Assembly: GCA_016844285.1 (NCBI GenBank)
Contig: JAENIS010000013.1
Location: 1-21,521, forward strand
Source: Dehalococcoidales bacterium
GTDB taxonomy: Bacteria; Chloroflexota; Dehalococcoidia; Dehalococcoidales; UBA2162
Reading direction: 5' to 3'
Length of the DNA stretch: 21,521 nucleotides
Both the position numbers and the translations under genes were made by a program. Positions 1-7,663 of this stretch are shown here, piece by piece. The notes below the pieces were generated by a model. The model did not search any database. It saw only the letters and a list, made by a program, of their open reading frames with translations, and was not told the DNA's origin. Position 1 is the stretch's first letter. Every line of letters starts with the position of its first letter.

Positions 1-74
1 GCACCCCGGGCAATTGCCTCGTTACCCATTAAGAGCATCTTCATGCCCGGAGCATCGATATCAATATCTGCCAT
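1..74 (-). CDS. iorA: Indolepyruvate:ferredoxin oxidoreductase alpha subunit, N-terminal fragment
   Basis: Only the first 24 codons lie inside the window; the gene continues beyond the left edge. The protein begins MADIDIDAPGMK and then reads MLLMGNEAIARGA, which matches the characteristic N-terminus of IorA, the thiamine-diphosphate and iron-sulfur subunit that oxidatively decarboxylates aryl-2-oxoacids to aryl-acetyl-CoA with ferredoxin as acceptor. A GGAGG ribosome-binding site at 84-88 sits 9 nt before the ATG. It follows the FrhB-like gene on the same strand with a 32-bp gap, so the two are probably cotranscribed. The identification rests on a short but distinctive stretch; other members of the 2-oxoacid oxidoreductase family are possible. 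Confidence 0.72.
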   Translation of the reverse strand, partial: MADIDIDAPGMKMLLMGNEAIARG

Positions 75-106
75 CTGAGTTTACCTCCACGATTGCCGGT
101 ATGCTT

Positions 107-1219
107 CTATGTCAAGAGGTGTTCTGTCAGGTCTGGCGATAAGCCAAGGTAAAGCAGCTTGGTAGTGTCGCCAGTTCTGCTGACAATTTCTTGCAATGCG
201 CGTTTCTTCTTCAGCCGGGCGGCATCTCTAAGGTGGGTCAGATTCTGTGCCGGTAGATTATCAGTCTCCAGTTTACCTTTTGACTTAGCCATTTCTATCA
301 GCCTGGCTCCAGCTTCGGTGCGCACAATCACGGTATTCCAGCCTTCAATTCCCTCGGCGGAACCAACGGAAAGGTCGGCAAACTCACTGGTCATATCAAG
401 GCAGCAAGCACAGCCGGGCATGGTAAACTTTCTGACCTGTTCCAGGGGAAAGGAAATTTTGCCCGAGGTGGTGTAGACATCAAGCCGGTTTGCCGGAGGC
501 GGTGGAATATCAAACTTGCGCACCTGGTGCAGAGCGACATTCTCTTTTAAGAACTCATGGAACCCGCCGGCAGATAAAGCCCAGGTGCAGAACAGCCCGA
601 TGACTAACTGCACACCTCTAATATCGAGACGGTTTTGCGGCGGCTCAGTTTTCATCTTGGTCAGGGCTAAGACCTGGCAGGGCAGTGCCACTATTCCCAG
701 ATTGTACCTTTCGTCCCTGGGTATACGATTGTAAGTTTCCAGTATTGGGCTGCCTTCATAGCTGGAGCCGGCACATTGCTCTACCTCTTCAGCAGTTCGG
801 GCGAGAAAGCCCTGGGGACTCTTCTCCGCCGACATTCTCGCCAGCAGTGCGGCATCGATAAGTCCCTCGGCGAGTGCCAGGGATAGTAGCGTGGTTACCG
901 TCCCGCCGTACTGGGCTTTTTCTCTGATGTGTGTTTCCTTCGACCTGGCGATTAACACCTGCCGGTGGGTGCCTACCGGCTCCTCACTATAGGGCGAACC
1001 AAAGATTTGCTGACTAATCGCATCCATGTCAGTATAGGTGTGCGGACAATATTGATAGCATTGGCCTTTTGACAGGGTGCAGTTGTCCAGAGCGACCATA
1101 TTGCCTCGATATGTTACCAGGTAAGGGCAACCACCGGCGCAGGCACCGCAAAGCGAACATAATCCAGCGTCGATAACTTCATTGAAGAGATTCTTTGCCC
1201 CTTTTGCCTCAGAATCCAT
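107..1219 (-). CDS. Coenzyme F420 hydrogenase/dehydrogenase beta-subunit (FrhB) family iron-sulfur protein
   Basis: 370 aa. Residues 21-31 hold a ferredoxin-like cluster motif (C21, C24, C27, C31, the last in CP). A second Cys set follows at C47, C54 and C58 (C58 also in CP). The FrhB core has ALPCQ around C181, C211, and a C-rich MPGCACC segment at 268-273 followed by DLSVGS, as in the FrhB C-terminal domain. Family members are flavin/Fe-S electron-transfer subunits that pass electrons between ferredoxin, F420 or other carriers and a partner enzyme. The downstream partner here is iorA, so it probably serves as an electron-transfer companion of a 2-oxoacid oxidoreductase; that role is inferred from position. 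The ATG has AAGGAG at 1226-1231, 6 nt upstream. F420 use cannot be decided from sequence. Confidence 0.8.
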   Translation of the reverse strand: MDSEAKGAKNLFNEVIDAGLCSLCGACAGGCPYLVTYRGNMVALDNCTLSKGQCYQYCPHTYTDMDAISQQIFGSPYSEEPVGTHRQVLIARSKETHIREKAQYGGTVTTLLSLALAEGLIDAALLARMSAEKSPQGFLARTAEEVEQCAGSSYEGSPILETYNRIPRDERYNLGIVALPCQVLALTKMKTEPPQNRLDIRGVQLVIGLFCTWALSAGGFHEFLKENVALHQVRKFDIPPPPANRLDVYTTSGKISFPLEQVRKFTMPGCACCLDMTSEFADLSVGSAEGIEGWNTVIVRTEAGARLIEMAKSKGKLETDNLPAQNLTHLRDAARLKKKRALQEIVSRTGDTTKLLYLGLSPDLTEHLLT

Positions 1220-1252
1220 AAGTTTCTCCTTGAGTGAGTGCTTCGTAGTCCC

Positions 1253-1281
1253 ATATTAGCATTGTCATGTTGCTGTTGCAA
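1253..1281 (-). promoter_or_regulatory. Candidate sigma-70 promoter for the FrhB-like/iorA operon
   Basis: On the minus strand TTGCAA (1281-1276) and TAATAT (1258-1253) are separated by 17 bp. TGC directly precedes the second box, giving an extended -10. Each hexamer matches consensus at 4 of 6 positions. The start point would be near 1246, giving a leader of about 27 nt before the ATG at 1219. Confidence 0.45.
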
Positions 1282-1323
1282 CCTTCCTGGCTGTGGTGTT
1301 GGTTACGTTTGATTAGTCTGTCA

Positions 1324-1353
1324 TTGACAAAAGTAAAAACAACCACATAGAAT
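1324..1353 (+). promoter_or_regulatory. Sigma-70 promoter P1 for the A1-B1 CoA-transferase operon
   Basis: TTGACA at 1324-1329 and TAGAAT at 1348-1353 are separated by 18 bp, so 11 of 12 positions match consensus. Transcription would start near 1360, leaving about 155 nt of leader before the ATG at 1516. Confidence 0.6.
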
Positions 1354-1374
1354 CCAGCAATTCACAGGATTTGA

Positions 1375-1403
1375 TTGACCTCGAACCCACATTCTGCTAG
1401 AAT
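1375..1403 (+). promoter_or_regulatory. Sigma-70 promoter P2 for the A1-B1 CoA-transferase operon
   Basis: TTGACC at 1375-1380 and TAGAAT at 1398-1403 are separated by 17 bp, with TGC just before the -10 (extended -10). It lies 50 bp downstream of P1 and shares its exact -10 hexamer, so the operon seems to have two tandem starts. The rest of the 1220-1515 gap shows nothing else clear. Confidence 0.6.
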
Positions 1404-1515
1404 CGTGCCGATTGTCAGCTTCAACGAGTTCCAGCCGGCAAGTCAGCAAAAGCAACGACCATGAATCCCCTGACTGCCATCTGTAGTTATTAGGTAGGAG
1501 CCACAGGTTTTACGA

Positions 1516-2763
1516 ATGGAAAATGATGGTCTTCTCTCCCCATATCGTGTTTTAGATTTAAGCGATGAGAAGGGAGTGGTTTGTGGCCGGATTTTAGGTG
1601 ATTTCGGCGCTGATGTCATCAAAGTAGAGAAACCTGGCGGTGACGATTGCCGTAATATCGGGCCTTTTTACCATGACATCCCTCACCCTGAAAAGAGCCT
1701 GTTCTGGTTCGCTTATTGTGCCAACAAGCGCGGTATCACACTAAACATTGAGTCAGCAGACGGCAACAACATCTTCAAAAGATTAGTCAAAACCGCTGAT
1801 ATTGTCATCGAGACATTCCCTCCAGGCTATATGGATGACCTCGGCCTGGGCTATCGCGAGCTTTCTCAAATTAAGCCAGGCATTATCCTGACCTCAATCA
1901 CTCCCTTTGGTCAATCAGGACCGTATCAGGACTTTAAAGGTCCTGACCTGATTACCTGGAGTATCGGTGGGATGAATCATGTCAGCGGTGACCCCGACCG
2001 TCCTCCGGTAAGAGTCAGCTTCCCTCAATCCTACCCGCATGGTGGTGCCGCTGGTGCCGCCGCCGCCATGTTCGCCTTATATATGGTAGGACTAACCGGG
2101 GAAGGGCAACACGTTGATGTTTCCATACAGGAGCAGGTCGTTCATACGTTGATGAATGTCCGGCAGTTTTGGGATGTATCTCGTGTCAATCTTAGTCGAG
2201 CCGGCCCATTTCGAACCGGACTCAGTACCAGTGTCAACCAACGACTGGTATGGCCGTGTGCCGATGGTTATATCAATTTTGCCATACTCGGGGGGAAACC
2301 CGGCGCCAGGACTAATCAGGCCCTAACAAACTGGCTACGTAGCGATGGTTTAGGGGATGACTATCTGGATAGCATCAATTGGGCTGAATTTGATATGGCA
2401 CGGGCAACCGCAGAGCAATTCGAGCGGATGGCTTTGCCGATAAGTGAATTCTTTAAGCGACATACCATGGCGGAGCTATTTGAAGGTGCCATCGAACGCG
2501 GGGTAATGTTATACCCGGTCTATACGGCGAGAGAGATTGTGGCAGACCCGCAATTGGAGGATAGGGAGTTCTGGCAGCAGCTATACCATCCTGAGCTAGA
2601 TGATACGATTACTTATCCGGGAGCCTTGGTGAAGTTTTCCGAGACCGGGCATAACCTCAGACGCCGTGCCCCACTTATCGGCGAACATAATCGGGAAATA
2701 TATGCTGAGTTGGGATTGTCCGATAAGGAGTTGATGATACTGAAACAAGCCGGAGTTATTTGA
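1516..2763 (+). CDS. Family III CoA-transferase (CaiB/BaiF), subunit A1, lacking the usual Asp nucleophile
   Basis: 415 aa, normal family length. Family features are the N-terminal YRVLDLS segment, GADVIKVEKPGGDD at about 31-44, KRGITLNI at 71-78, GLGYRELSQIKPGIILTSITPFGQSGPY at 110-137, and TGEGQHVDVS after the central helix. Family III enzymes transfer CoA between carboxylic acids through a covalent aspartyl-CoA intermediate. The three relatives in this window carry that Asp 21 residues before the TGxG motif; here the position is Tyr173 (codon TAC at 2032-2034) in SYPHGG, where A2 reads ADLHGG. The protein is probably one half of a heteromer with B1, which follows with a 4-nt overlap. An AGGAG box at 1496-1500 is 15 nt from the ATG, rather far, but an in-frame stop at 1495-1497 leaves no better upstream start. 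A2 is its closest relative here. Confidence 0.86.
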   Translation: MENDGLLSPYRVLDLSDEKGVVCGRILGDFGADVIKVEKPGGDDCRNIGPFYHDIPHPEKSLFWFAYCANKRGITLNIESADGNNIFKRLVKTADIVIETFPPGYMDDLGLGYRELSQIKPGIILTSITPFGQSGPYQDFKGPDLITWSIGGMNHVSGDPDRPPVRVSFPQSYPHGGAAGAAAAMFALYMVGLTGEGQHVDVSIQEQVVHTLMNVRQFWDVSRVNLSRAGPFRTGLSTSVNQRLVWPCADGYINFAILGGKPGARTNQALTNWLRSDGLGDDYLDSINWAEFDMARATAEQFERMALPISEFFKRHTMAELFEGAIERGVMLYPVYTAREIVADPQLEDREFWQQLYHPELDDTITYPGALVKFSETGHNLRRRAPLIGEHNREIYAELGLSDKELMILKQAGVI

Positions 2764-4007
2764 CTGATTTATCCCAAGAAAAACAAGATACGATGATAAG
2801 AAAAGTATTTGAAGGAATCAAGATTGCCGATTTTACATGGGTAGGTGCCGGCCCGATGACCACCAAGTATTTCGCCGACCACGGAGCACAGGTAATTCGT
2901 ATCGAAAGCAGCGCCCACCCCGATTTGCTCAGAGTAAGCCCTCCATTCAAGGATGGCATACCCGGACTTAACCGTAGCGCTTATTGCGCTTGTTTCAATA
3001 ATAACAAGCTTGGTTTATCTCTCAACTTGAATCATCCCCGGGCGATGGAGGTGGTCAGGAGACTGATTGATTGGTCGGATATTGTCGCGGAGAGCTTCTC
3101 TCCGGGAGTAATGGCTCGTTGGGGGATAGCATATCAAGACCTGACCAAAATAAAACCTGGTATTATCATGTATAGCACTTCTCAGCAGGGTCAGACGGGA
3201 CGGCACTCCATGATTGCTGCCTATGGTACACAACTGGTCGCACTGGCTGGTTTTACTCATCTCACCGGTTGGCCAGATAGGGGACCCACCGGACCTTATG
3301 GCCCATATACTGATGCCATGGTGCCGCCTCTTGGAGCCGCCGCTCTGGCCGCTGCCCTGGATTACCGCCGCCGCACCGGTCGGGGAATACACATCGACCT
3401 CTCTCAGTACGAAGCCGCCATAAACTTCTTAGCTCCGGTGATACTGGATTACACCGTTAACCGGCGCGTCCAGGGACGAGAGGGTAACCGCAGTCCATAC
3501 GCCGCACCTCATGGCATCTTCCCCTGTAAGGGCGATAATCGCTGGTGCGCTATCGCTGTGTTTACCGATAGTGAGTGGCAAGCCCTGTGTAATGCCATGG
3601 GTAACCCTGTCTGGACGGTAGACCCCAGGTTCTCTACTTTGCCATTGCGCAAGGAGAATGAAGACGAGCTTGAGCAGCGACTCGCCGGGTGGACAGTTAA
3701 CTACGATGCCGGGGAGCTTATGTATCAACTACAATCGGCCGGCATTCCAGCCGGTCTTGTCGAGAACGGTGAAGATATTCATCGTGACCCGCAACTGGCG
3801 CACCGTCATTATCTTTGGGAGCTAGAGCACACCGAGATTGGGAAGCATCACTACGAAGCGCCCCCGTTTAAGCTATCCAAAACGCCTGCTGAACTGAATA
3901 AGCCCGGTCCATGCCTGGGCGAGGATACGAGGTATGTCTGCACACAAATCCTGGGAATCTCTGACCAGCTATTGACGGAACTGTCAGTAGAGGGTGTCCT
4001 TGAATAG
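2760..4007 (+). CDS. Family III CoA-transferase (CaiB/BaiF), subunit B1
   Basis: 415 aa from a TTG that overlaps the A1 stop codon (TTGA), so translation is probably coupled. GGAG at 2752-2755, inside the last codons of A1, is the likely ribosome-binding site. An ATG at 2793 is an alternative start that would remove 11 residues. Motifs are FEGIKIADFTWVGAGP near residue 17, IKPGIIMYSTSQQGQTG, GPYTDAM with the expected nucleophile Asp185, TGRGIHIDLSQYEA, and PHGIFPCKGDNRWCAIAV in the C-terminal part. B1 and B2 share WPDR, PHG(I/V)(F/Y)xCxGxxRWCAIAV and YEAPPFKLSKTP-like segments, which separates the B type from the A type. The expected role is the Asp-bearing half of a two-subunit acyl-CoA:carboxylate CoA-transferase; the substrate is not known. 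Confidence 0.85.
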   Translation: MTDLSQEKQDTMIRKVFEGIKIADFTWVGAGPMTTKYFADHGAQVIRIESSAHPDLLRVSPPFKDGIPGLNRSAYCACFNNNKLGLSLNLNHPRAMEVVRRLIDWSDIVAESFSPGVMARWGIAYQDLTKIKPGIIMYSTSQQGQTGRHSMIAAYGTQLVALAGFTHLTGWPDRGPTGPYGPYTDAMVPPLGAAALAAALDYRRRTGRGIHIDLSQYEAAINFLAPVILDYTVNRRVQGREGNRSPYAAPHGIFPCKGDNRWCAIAVFTDSEWQALCNAMGNPVWTVDPRFSTLPLRKENEDELEQRLAGWTVNYDAGELMYQLQSAGIPAGLVENGEDIHRDPQLAHRHYLWELEHTEIGKHHYEAPPFKLSKTPAELNKPGPCLGEDTRYVCTQILGISDQLLTELSVEGVLE

Positions 4008-4032
4008 TGGCCATCGCCACCAATAAATCTTT

Positions 4033-4064
4033 GAGATTGCTTCGTCGCTACTCTCGTAATGACA
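4033..4064. repeat. Half copy of the R3 palindromic repeat
   Basis: GAGATTGCTTCGTCGCTACT followed by CTCGTAATGACA resembles the reverse complement of the left arm of the complete R3 element at 18072-18174 (shared GATTGC, TCGCTAC, CTC, AATGACA blocks). It sits just after B1, between convergent genes. A short GCCATCGCCAC shared with the end of R1 precedes it at about 4010-4022. Confidence 0.5.
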
Positions 4065-4091
4065 GCGGCATCAACCCAATGCCAACAGAAC

Positions 4092-4601
4092 CTAAAGACC
4101 TGCCTCTTTATATTCCCTGGCTAATTTAACCATGCCTTCCGGCGCTTCCTCTAACCACCGCAACACCTGCTGTGGAGAAACCTGCTTTTTGATTTCTGCC
4201 GGCACACCCACCACAAATGAGTTATCCGGGATTTTCATGCCTTGGCTGACCAGGCAATTGGCTCCGATGACACAGAAGTTCCCAATTTCAGCATCATGGA
4301 GAATGGTAGAGTGCATACCGATGAGAACATTGTTGCCAATGCTATGGCAATTAATCACCGCACTATGGCCAATATGCACATTGTCCCCGATAGTAAGGCC
4401 GTGACCATCATGAATAACGGTATTATCCTGGATATTGGTGTTCTTACCGATTTTGATGCTATCGTGGTCAGCTCGAATTACCGCTCCCGGCCAGACGCTA
4501 GAGTTCTCGCCGATTTCCACATCACCAACAATATAAGCTGTCTCACAAACCCAGGCTGAATCGGCTATCCTGGGCGTTTTGCCACCAAAGCTTTTAATCA
4601 C
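4092..4601 (-). CDS. Gamma-carbonic-anhydrase-like left-handed beta-helix protein
   Basis: 169 aa from the GTG at 4601, giving MIKSFGGKTPRI as is usual for the family. A GTG at 4607 is also in frame but overlaps the GGAGG box (4607-4611), so it is more likely part of the ribosome-binding site. The middle is hexapeptide repeats of the left-handed beta-helix type (VGDVEIGENSSVWPGAVIRAD and on), followed by a C-terminal helix. Positions equivalent to Arg59, Asp61 and Gln75 of Cam are kept (R43, D45, Q58), as are two zinc ligands (H64, H79). The third ligand, normally His five residues after the second, is Asn84; a His lies two further on (H86). It could be a carbonic anhydrase with shifted metal binding or a CaiE/PaaY/YrdA-like relative without that activity. 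It appears to stand alone. Confidence 0.8.
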   Translation of the reverse strand: MIKSFGGKTPRIADSAWVCETAYIVGDVEIGENSSVWPGAVIRADHDSIKIGKNTNIQDNTVIHDGHGLTIGDNVHIGHSAVINCHSIGNNVLIGMHSTILHDAEIGNFCVIGANCLVSQGMKIPDNSFVVGVPAEIKKQVSPQQVLRWLEEAPEGMVKLAREYKEAGL

Positions 4602-4712
4602 TTTCACCTCCGTGCTTCTTCTATAATACTGTTTATTATATCATCACCGTCGGTGGGGTCAAACTCAATTCGGCAACCTATCTGGTTACTTACTGAACCA
4701 ATGATAGTTTTA

Positions 4713-4938
4713 GCACACATTACCACTTACGGACGACCTCACCCCCTATTTCCCCCTCTCCTAAAAGGAGAGGGGGAAATAGGGAAAGAGGGGCGAAGCC
4801 CCCTCTCTTTTACTTAAGTCCCTCTGCCCATCGGGAAGGGGGACAGGAGAATGGGCATTCGACTGAAGCTTGCCGGTGAGTCAGAGCATTCCCCTATTTT
4901 CATGAAGTAGCCATCGCCACACCTGACGAGACACCAGT
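4713..4938. repeat. Dispersed repeat R1, copy a
   Basis: This occupies most of the 4602-5001 gap. It shares with copy b (19987-20150) the opening block GCACAC..TTAC.ACTTACGG and ACGACCTCA, then a long C/G-rich palindrome, then GCATTC.ACT.AAGCTTGCC, GTCAGAG..TTCCC and AAGTAGC.ATCGCCAC, ending near ACCTGACG.GACA. Copy c (17287-17460) is inverted. The palindrome here has perfect 19-bp arms (4744-4762 and 4766-4784) around a 3-nt loop. A second hairpin, GGGGC-GAA-GCCCC, follows at about 4789-4802 and leads into CTCTCTTTT. No ORF of note lies inside, so it is a non-coding REP/MITE-like element that could act as a terminator. Confidence 0.75.
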
Positions 4939-5001
4939 GCAAAAAGAGTCAAATTATTATCACGGTCTAGATAACAATCCTAACAATCCCAACTTATTTA
5001 A

Positions 5002-5532
5002 TTATTGAATTAGCTTCTGTGTACGAGATGTCAGATTTGCCTCATCGATGGCGCCAACCCAGTGGCCAACAAGCTGTCCCTGTCTGTCTATCCAAAAAGT
5101 TTCGGGGATACCCGTTATACGATACTTCCCGCTGATATTGTCCTGGTCAATACCGTTATCGTACGATATTCCAAACTCCTTCATAAAAGCCAGGGCATTG
5201 GCCTGCGTATCGTTGATGACGACACCGATAAATTCAACCCTGCCTTCGTACATCTTGGAGACTTTCGCCAGTGCTGGTGCCTCCTCACGGCATGGCGGAC
5301 ACCAGGATGCCCAGAAATTGATGACGACCGGGCTCTTGCCTGTGAAATCCTTCAAGGTGACGGTCTGGCCCGAAAACAGCTTCAGCGTGAAATCCGGGGC
5401 CGGCTTTGGGGAGACAGTGATAGCCTGCGTCGGTAACGCGGATGGAGCACGGCTGTTGGCGAAGAGTGCGGCACCAACACCGATTATTAACAAGGCACCA
5501 AACACAATTAATAGTAGTTTATCGACTTTCAT
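5002..5532 (-). CDS. TlpA/ResA-type thioredoxin-like protein, membrane-anchored
   Basis: 176 aa from the ATG at 5532; a GTG at 5538 would add two residues. Neither has a strong ribosome-binding site. Residues about 5-25 form one hydrophobic segment (LLLIVFGALLIIGVGAALFA), a membrane anchor or uncleaved signal that places the domain outside the membrane. The fold shows APDFTLKLFSG, then VVINFWASWCPPC with redox cysteines C78 and C81, and the cis-proline motif GIPETFWID near P143. TlpA/ResA proteins reduce disulfides of exported proteins, often during cytochrome c or Fe-S/metal-enzyme maturation. It lies 82 bp after the activator ATPase on the same strand, but a separate -10 in the gap suggests it can be expressed alone. 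Its physiological partner is unknown. Confidence 0.86.
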   Translation of the reverse strand: MKVDKLLLIVFGALLIIGVGAALFANSRAPSALPTQAITVSPKPAPDFTLKLFSGQTVTLKDFTGKSPVVINFWASWCPPCREEAPALAKVSKMYEGRVEFIGVVINDTQANALAFMKEFGISYDNGIDQDNISGKYRITGIPETFWIDRQGQLVGHWVGAIDEANLTSRTQKLIQ

Positions 5533-5554
5533 GGTCACACTATATCAAGGATAC

Positions 5555-5560
5555 ATTATA
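5555..5560 (-). promoter_or_regulatory. Possible -10 box for the TlpA-like gene
   Basis: A perfect TATAAT lies on the minus strand. No convincing -35 is found at 16-18 bp. A start near 5548 would leave a leader of only about 10-16 nt, consistent with the weak ribosome-binding site of the next gene. Confidence 0.3.
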
Positions 5561-5620
5561 AAAGAAACATTCAGCAATACGGCGCTGACTCATCACTGCG
5601 GCGGCGATATGCACATTTTA

Positions 5621-6373
5621 TCATTGACCCTGGTCACGTTTGGCTAAAAGAGCAGCGCCCAGAGCACCCACCATTTGCGGCGATTCCGGTACGGTCAGCT
5701 CTTCACCTAGCCTTTGTCCCATGAGCCTAACCAGGCACCTGTTCAGCGAAGCTCCTCCAGCAAAAACGACCTTCCCTTGTATGCCGACTCTTTTGGCCAT
5801 AGTAGCAACGCGGGTGGCGATAGCCTCATGCAGAGCCAGGGCAATGACGCTGGCTTCTTCTCCCCGCCCGATAAGGGAAACAACTTCACTTTCGGCGAAG
5901 ACGGTGCAGAGGCTGTTGATAGTAATCTTCCGGTTGGCATTTAGCGCCAGATTACCCAGGGCATTAATGTTTACCTCCAGTGTCTGCGCCATTACCTCCA
6001 GGAATTTACCCGTCCCCGCGGCGCAGCGGTCGTTCATCTCAAATCTCTGCACATCTCCTTTCGGGGAGAGCAGGATAGCTTTGCAGTCCTGCCCGCCGAT
6101 GTCAATCACTCCCTGGCAATTGGGAAAAAGGTGCCTGGCACCGAGGGCAAAAGCTTTAATCTCCGATACGACTTCTCCGCCCTGGGTCGGGGCAACAAGG
6201 TGGCGACCGTAACCGGTCACCACCAGTCGCTGAAAGTTTCTACCGGATAGTATTTCCTGGCAGCGTCTTAGAGGGTTGACTCCAGTCTCCACCACTAGCG
6301 ATTCCCTGAGAATGCCGTCCAGGGTAACCAGCTTGATGGTGCGCGAACCCACATCCAGCCCGGCGTAAATCAC
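5621..6373 (-). CDS. ATP-dependent activator of the BadF/BadG/BcrA/HgdC (YjiL) family
   Basis: 250 aa, normal for the family. It has the acetate/sugar-kinase-Hsp70-actin fold signatures: DVGSRTIKL near the N-terminus (phosphate 1), VIDIGGQDCK at about 89-98, and FAGGASLN near 205. The 4Fe-4S cluster that bridges two subunits needs one Cys in NDRCAAGTGKF (C117) and one in SLCTVFAESEV (C156); both are present. Such activators use ATP hydrolysis to push one low-potential electron into a partner Fe-S enzyme. The start is GTG, overlapping the TGA of the upstream gene (GTGA), so the two are translated together and the partner is almost certainly that upstream protein. Confidence 0.9.
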   Translation of the reverse strand: MIYAGLDVGSRTIKLVTLDGILRESLVVETGVNPLRRCQEILSGRNFQRLVVTGYGRHLVAPTQGGEVVSEIKAFALGARHLFPNCQGVIDIGGQDCKAILLSPKGDVQRFEMNDRCAAGTGKFLEVMAQTLEVNINALGNLALNANRKITINSLCTVFAESEVVSLIGRGEEASVIALALHEAIATRVATMAKRVGIQGKVVFAGGASLNRCLVRLMGQRLGEELTVPESPQMVGALGAALLAKRDQGQ

Positions 6374-7644
6374 TTCCTTATCATCTCCAGGAAAGCTTCG
6401 ATTCTGGTCCTGAGCTGCCCCACATCCTCGTCACTGTAGTCGGTCTCAATACGCAGGAGAGGGATACCTGCCTCCTCCAGCCTCCTCTCGACTTTCACCG
6501 CTTCATTAGCATAGGTGTGACAGAACTGGAGATTGTAGTGAATAACACCGTCAACCTGATATTCCTCAGCCAGATTTATGATGTCATCGAGGCGCTCATC
6601 ATTCGGAGTAAAGCAGGCGCAGTGTATATTCATGTAGCGCTCGGCCAGGGACTTGATTTGAGCCTCCAGAGATTCCTCCGGTTTTACCAGCTCGGTGAAG
6701 AATCGGGTGCCGGTGCATGATTCTTCGCAGACCACCACGGCACCGCTGGTTTCCAGGATGTGATGCAGCTTCCAGTTGGGGATAGCCATCGGGCTGCCGG
6801 AGATAAGAATACGCAGTGCATTTGCCGGAGCGATTCCCTCGCCTTTGGCAACGCGCTTGTCCAGCTCATCGCACAGGGCGTTGACCTGCTGGGTACAACG
6901 CTTGACATCATCGTAAAAGGACACCTGGGTTGCGAGCAGCGCGTCCTTGCCGCTGATGGGGACAGGCCTGACCTTGCGCAGATTGTAGAGCCGTTGCAGG
7001 GCGCGGCGGCGCCGGTTAACGAGATTAGTCGCCTCGCTTAAGTTGTCGGCAGTGATACTGTTTCCGGTCAGCTTTTCGATTACTTCCTGGAAAGCGATGA
7101 CCTCCTGGAGCCAGAGCGCCCGGCTCTGAGGAGTCTTTTTATTGGGCACTTCCAGCACGTATACCGGCTGGTATTCCGCCAGGAGCTCAAACATCTTCTT
7201 TTTCCCGTCGCAGGTGGTCTCGCCAACAATCAGGTGGCTGGCCTGCACGTACGGGCAAATCCTCCCCAGCTTGAAGCCGAAGGAAGACTTGATGAGGGCG
7301 CAAGTGTTGCGGGGCAGGACTTCCTCGGCCAGGGGCACGGAAAATTGCGTGCCAGCGCAAAGGCCCACCGGGATGCCGTCGGCTGCCCAGACCAGCTCTT
7401 CCGGAACGAACACGCAGTATGTCGCCACCACCTTGCCGCCGTTCTTAGCGTGCTCTCTGAGCTCCCGTACCCTGATACCGTGAATATCCCCCACCACGAA
7501 ATCGAAGAACCCCATACCCTGCGGACGGTTTTTCTGGGAAAGATAAATTTCCTGATAAATAGGCCCCAGGGCGTTCATCAGCATATCATGCGGTTTTAAA
7601 TCTATCCCTAATTCCTGCCACATCCGGACATTATCGGTAGTCAT
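6370..7644 (-). CDS. 2-hydroxyacyl-CoA dehydratase superfamily protein, double-cubane (DCCP/YjiM) type
   Basis: 424 aa. Motifs are TYCVFVPEEL (C77), GIPVGLCAGT (C96), LPRNTCALIKSSFGF (C115), RICPY (C130), GETTCDGKKKMFEL (C145), VVCEESCTGTRFF (C306, C310), HCACF (C342, C344) and LQFCHTYANEA (C375). The LPxNxCxLIKSSxGF and GETTCDGKKKM blocks are those I associate with YjiM and the double-cubane cluster proteins, which pair as a single large protein with one activator, unlike true dehydratases that need two different large subunits. Known double-cubane proteins reduce small molecules such as acetylene, azide or hydrazine in an ATP-dependent way in vitro; the natural substrate is unsettled. AAGGAG at 7649-7654 precedes the ATG. 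A structured leader with a terminator lies upstream. Confidence 0.84.
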   Translation of the reverse strand: MTTDNVRMWQELGIDLKPHDMLMNALGPIYQEIYLSQKNRPQGMGFFDFVVGDIHGIRVRELREHAKNGGKVVATYCVFVPEELVWAADGIPVGLCAGTQFSVPLAEEVLPRNTCALIKSSFGFKLGRICPYVQASHLIVGETTCDGKKKMFELLAEYQPVYVLEVPNKKTPQSRALWLQEVIAFQEVIEKLTGNSITADNLSEATNLVNRRRRALQRLYNLRKVRPVPISGKDALLATQVSFYDDVKRCTQQVNALCDELDKRVAKGEGIAPANALRILISGSPMAIPNWKLHHILETSGAVVVCEESCTGTRFFTELVKPEESLEAQIKSLAERYMNIHCACFTPNDERLDDIINLAEEYQVDGVIHYNLQFCHTYANEAVKVERRLEEAGIPLLRIETDYSDEDVGQLRTRIEAFLEMIRK

Positions 7645-7663
7645 TCTTCTCCTTTATACTTTA

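Noticed and set aside
1461..1493. Ten-codon ORF MNPLTAICSY ahead of the A1 gene
   Set aside because: No ribosome-binding site precedes it and no terminator or alternative fold follows; length is within chance.
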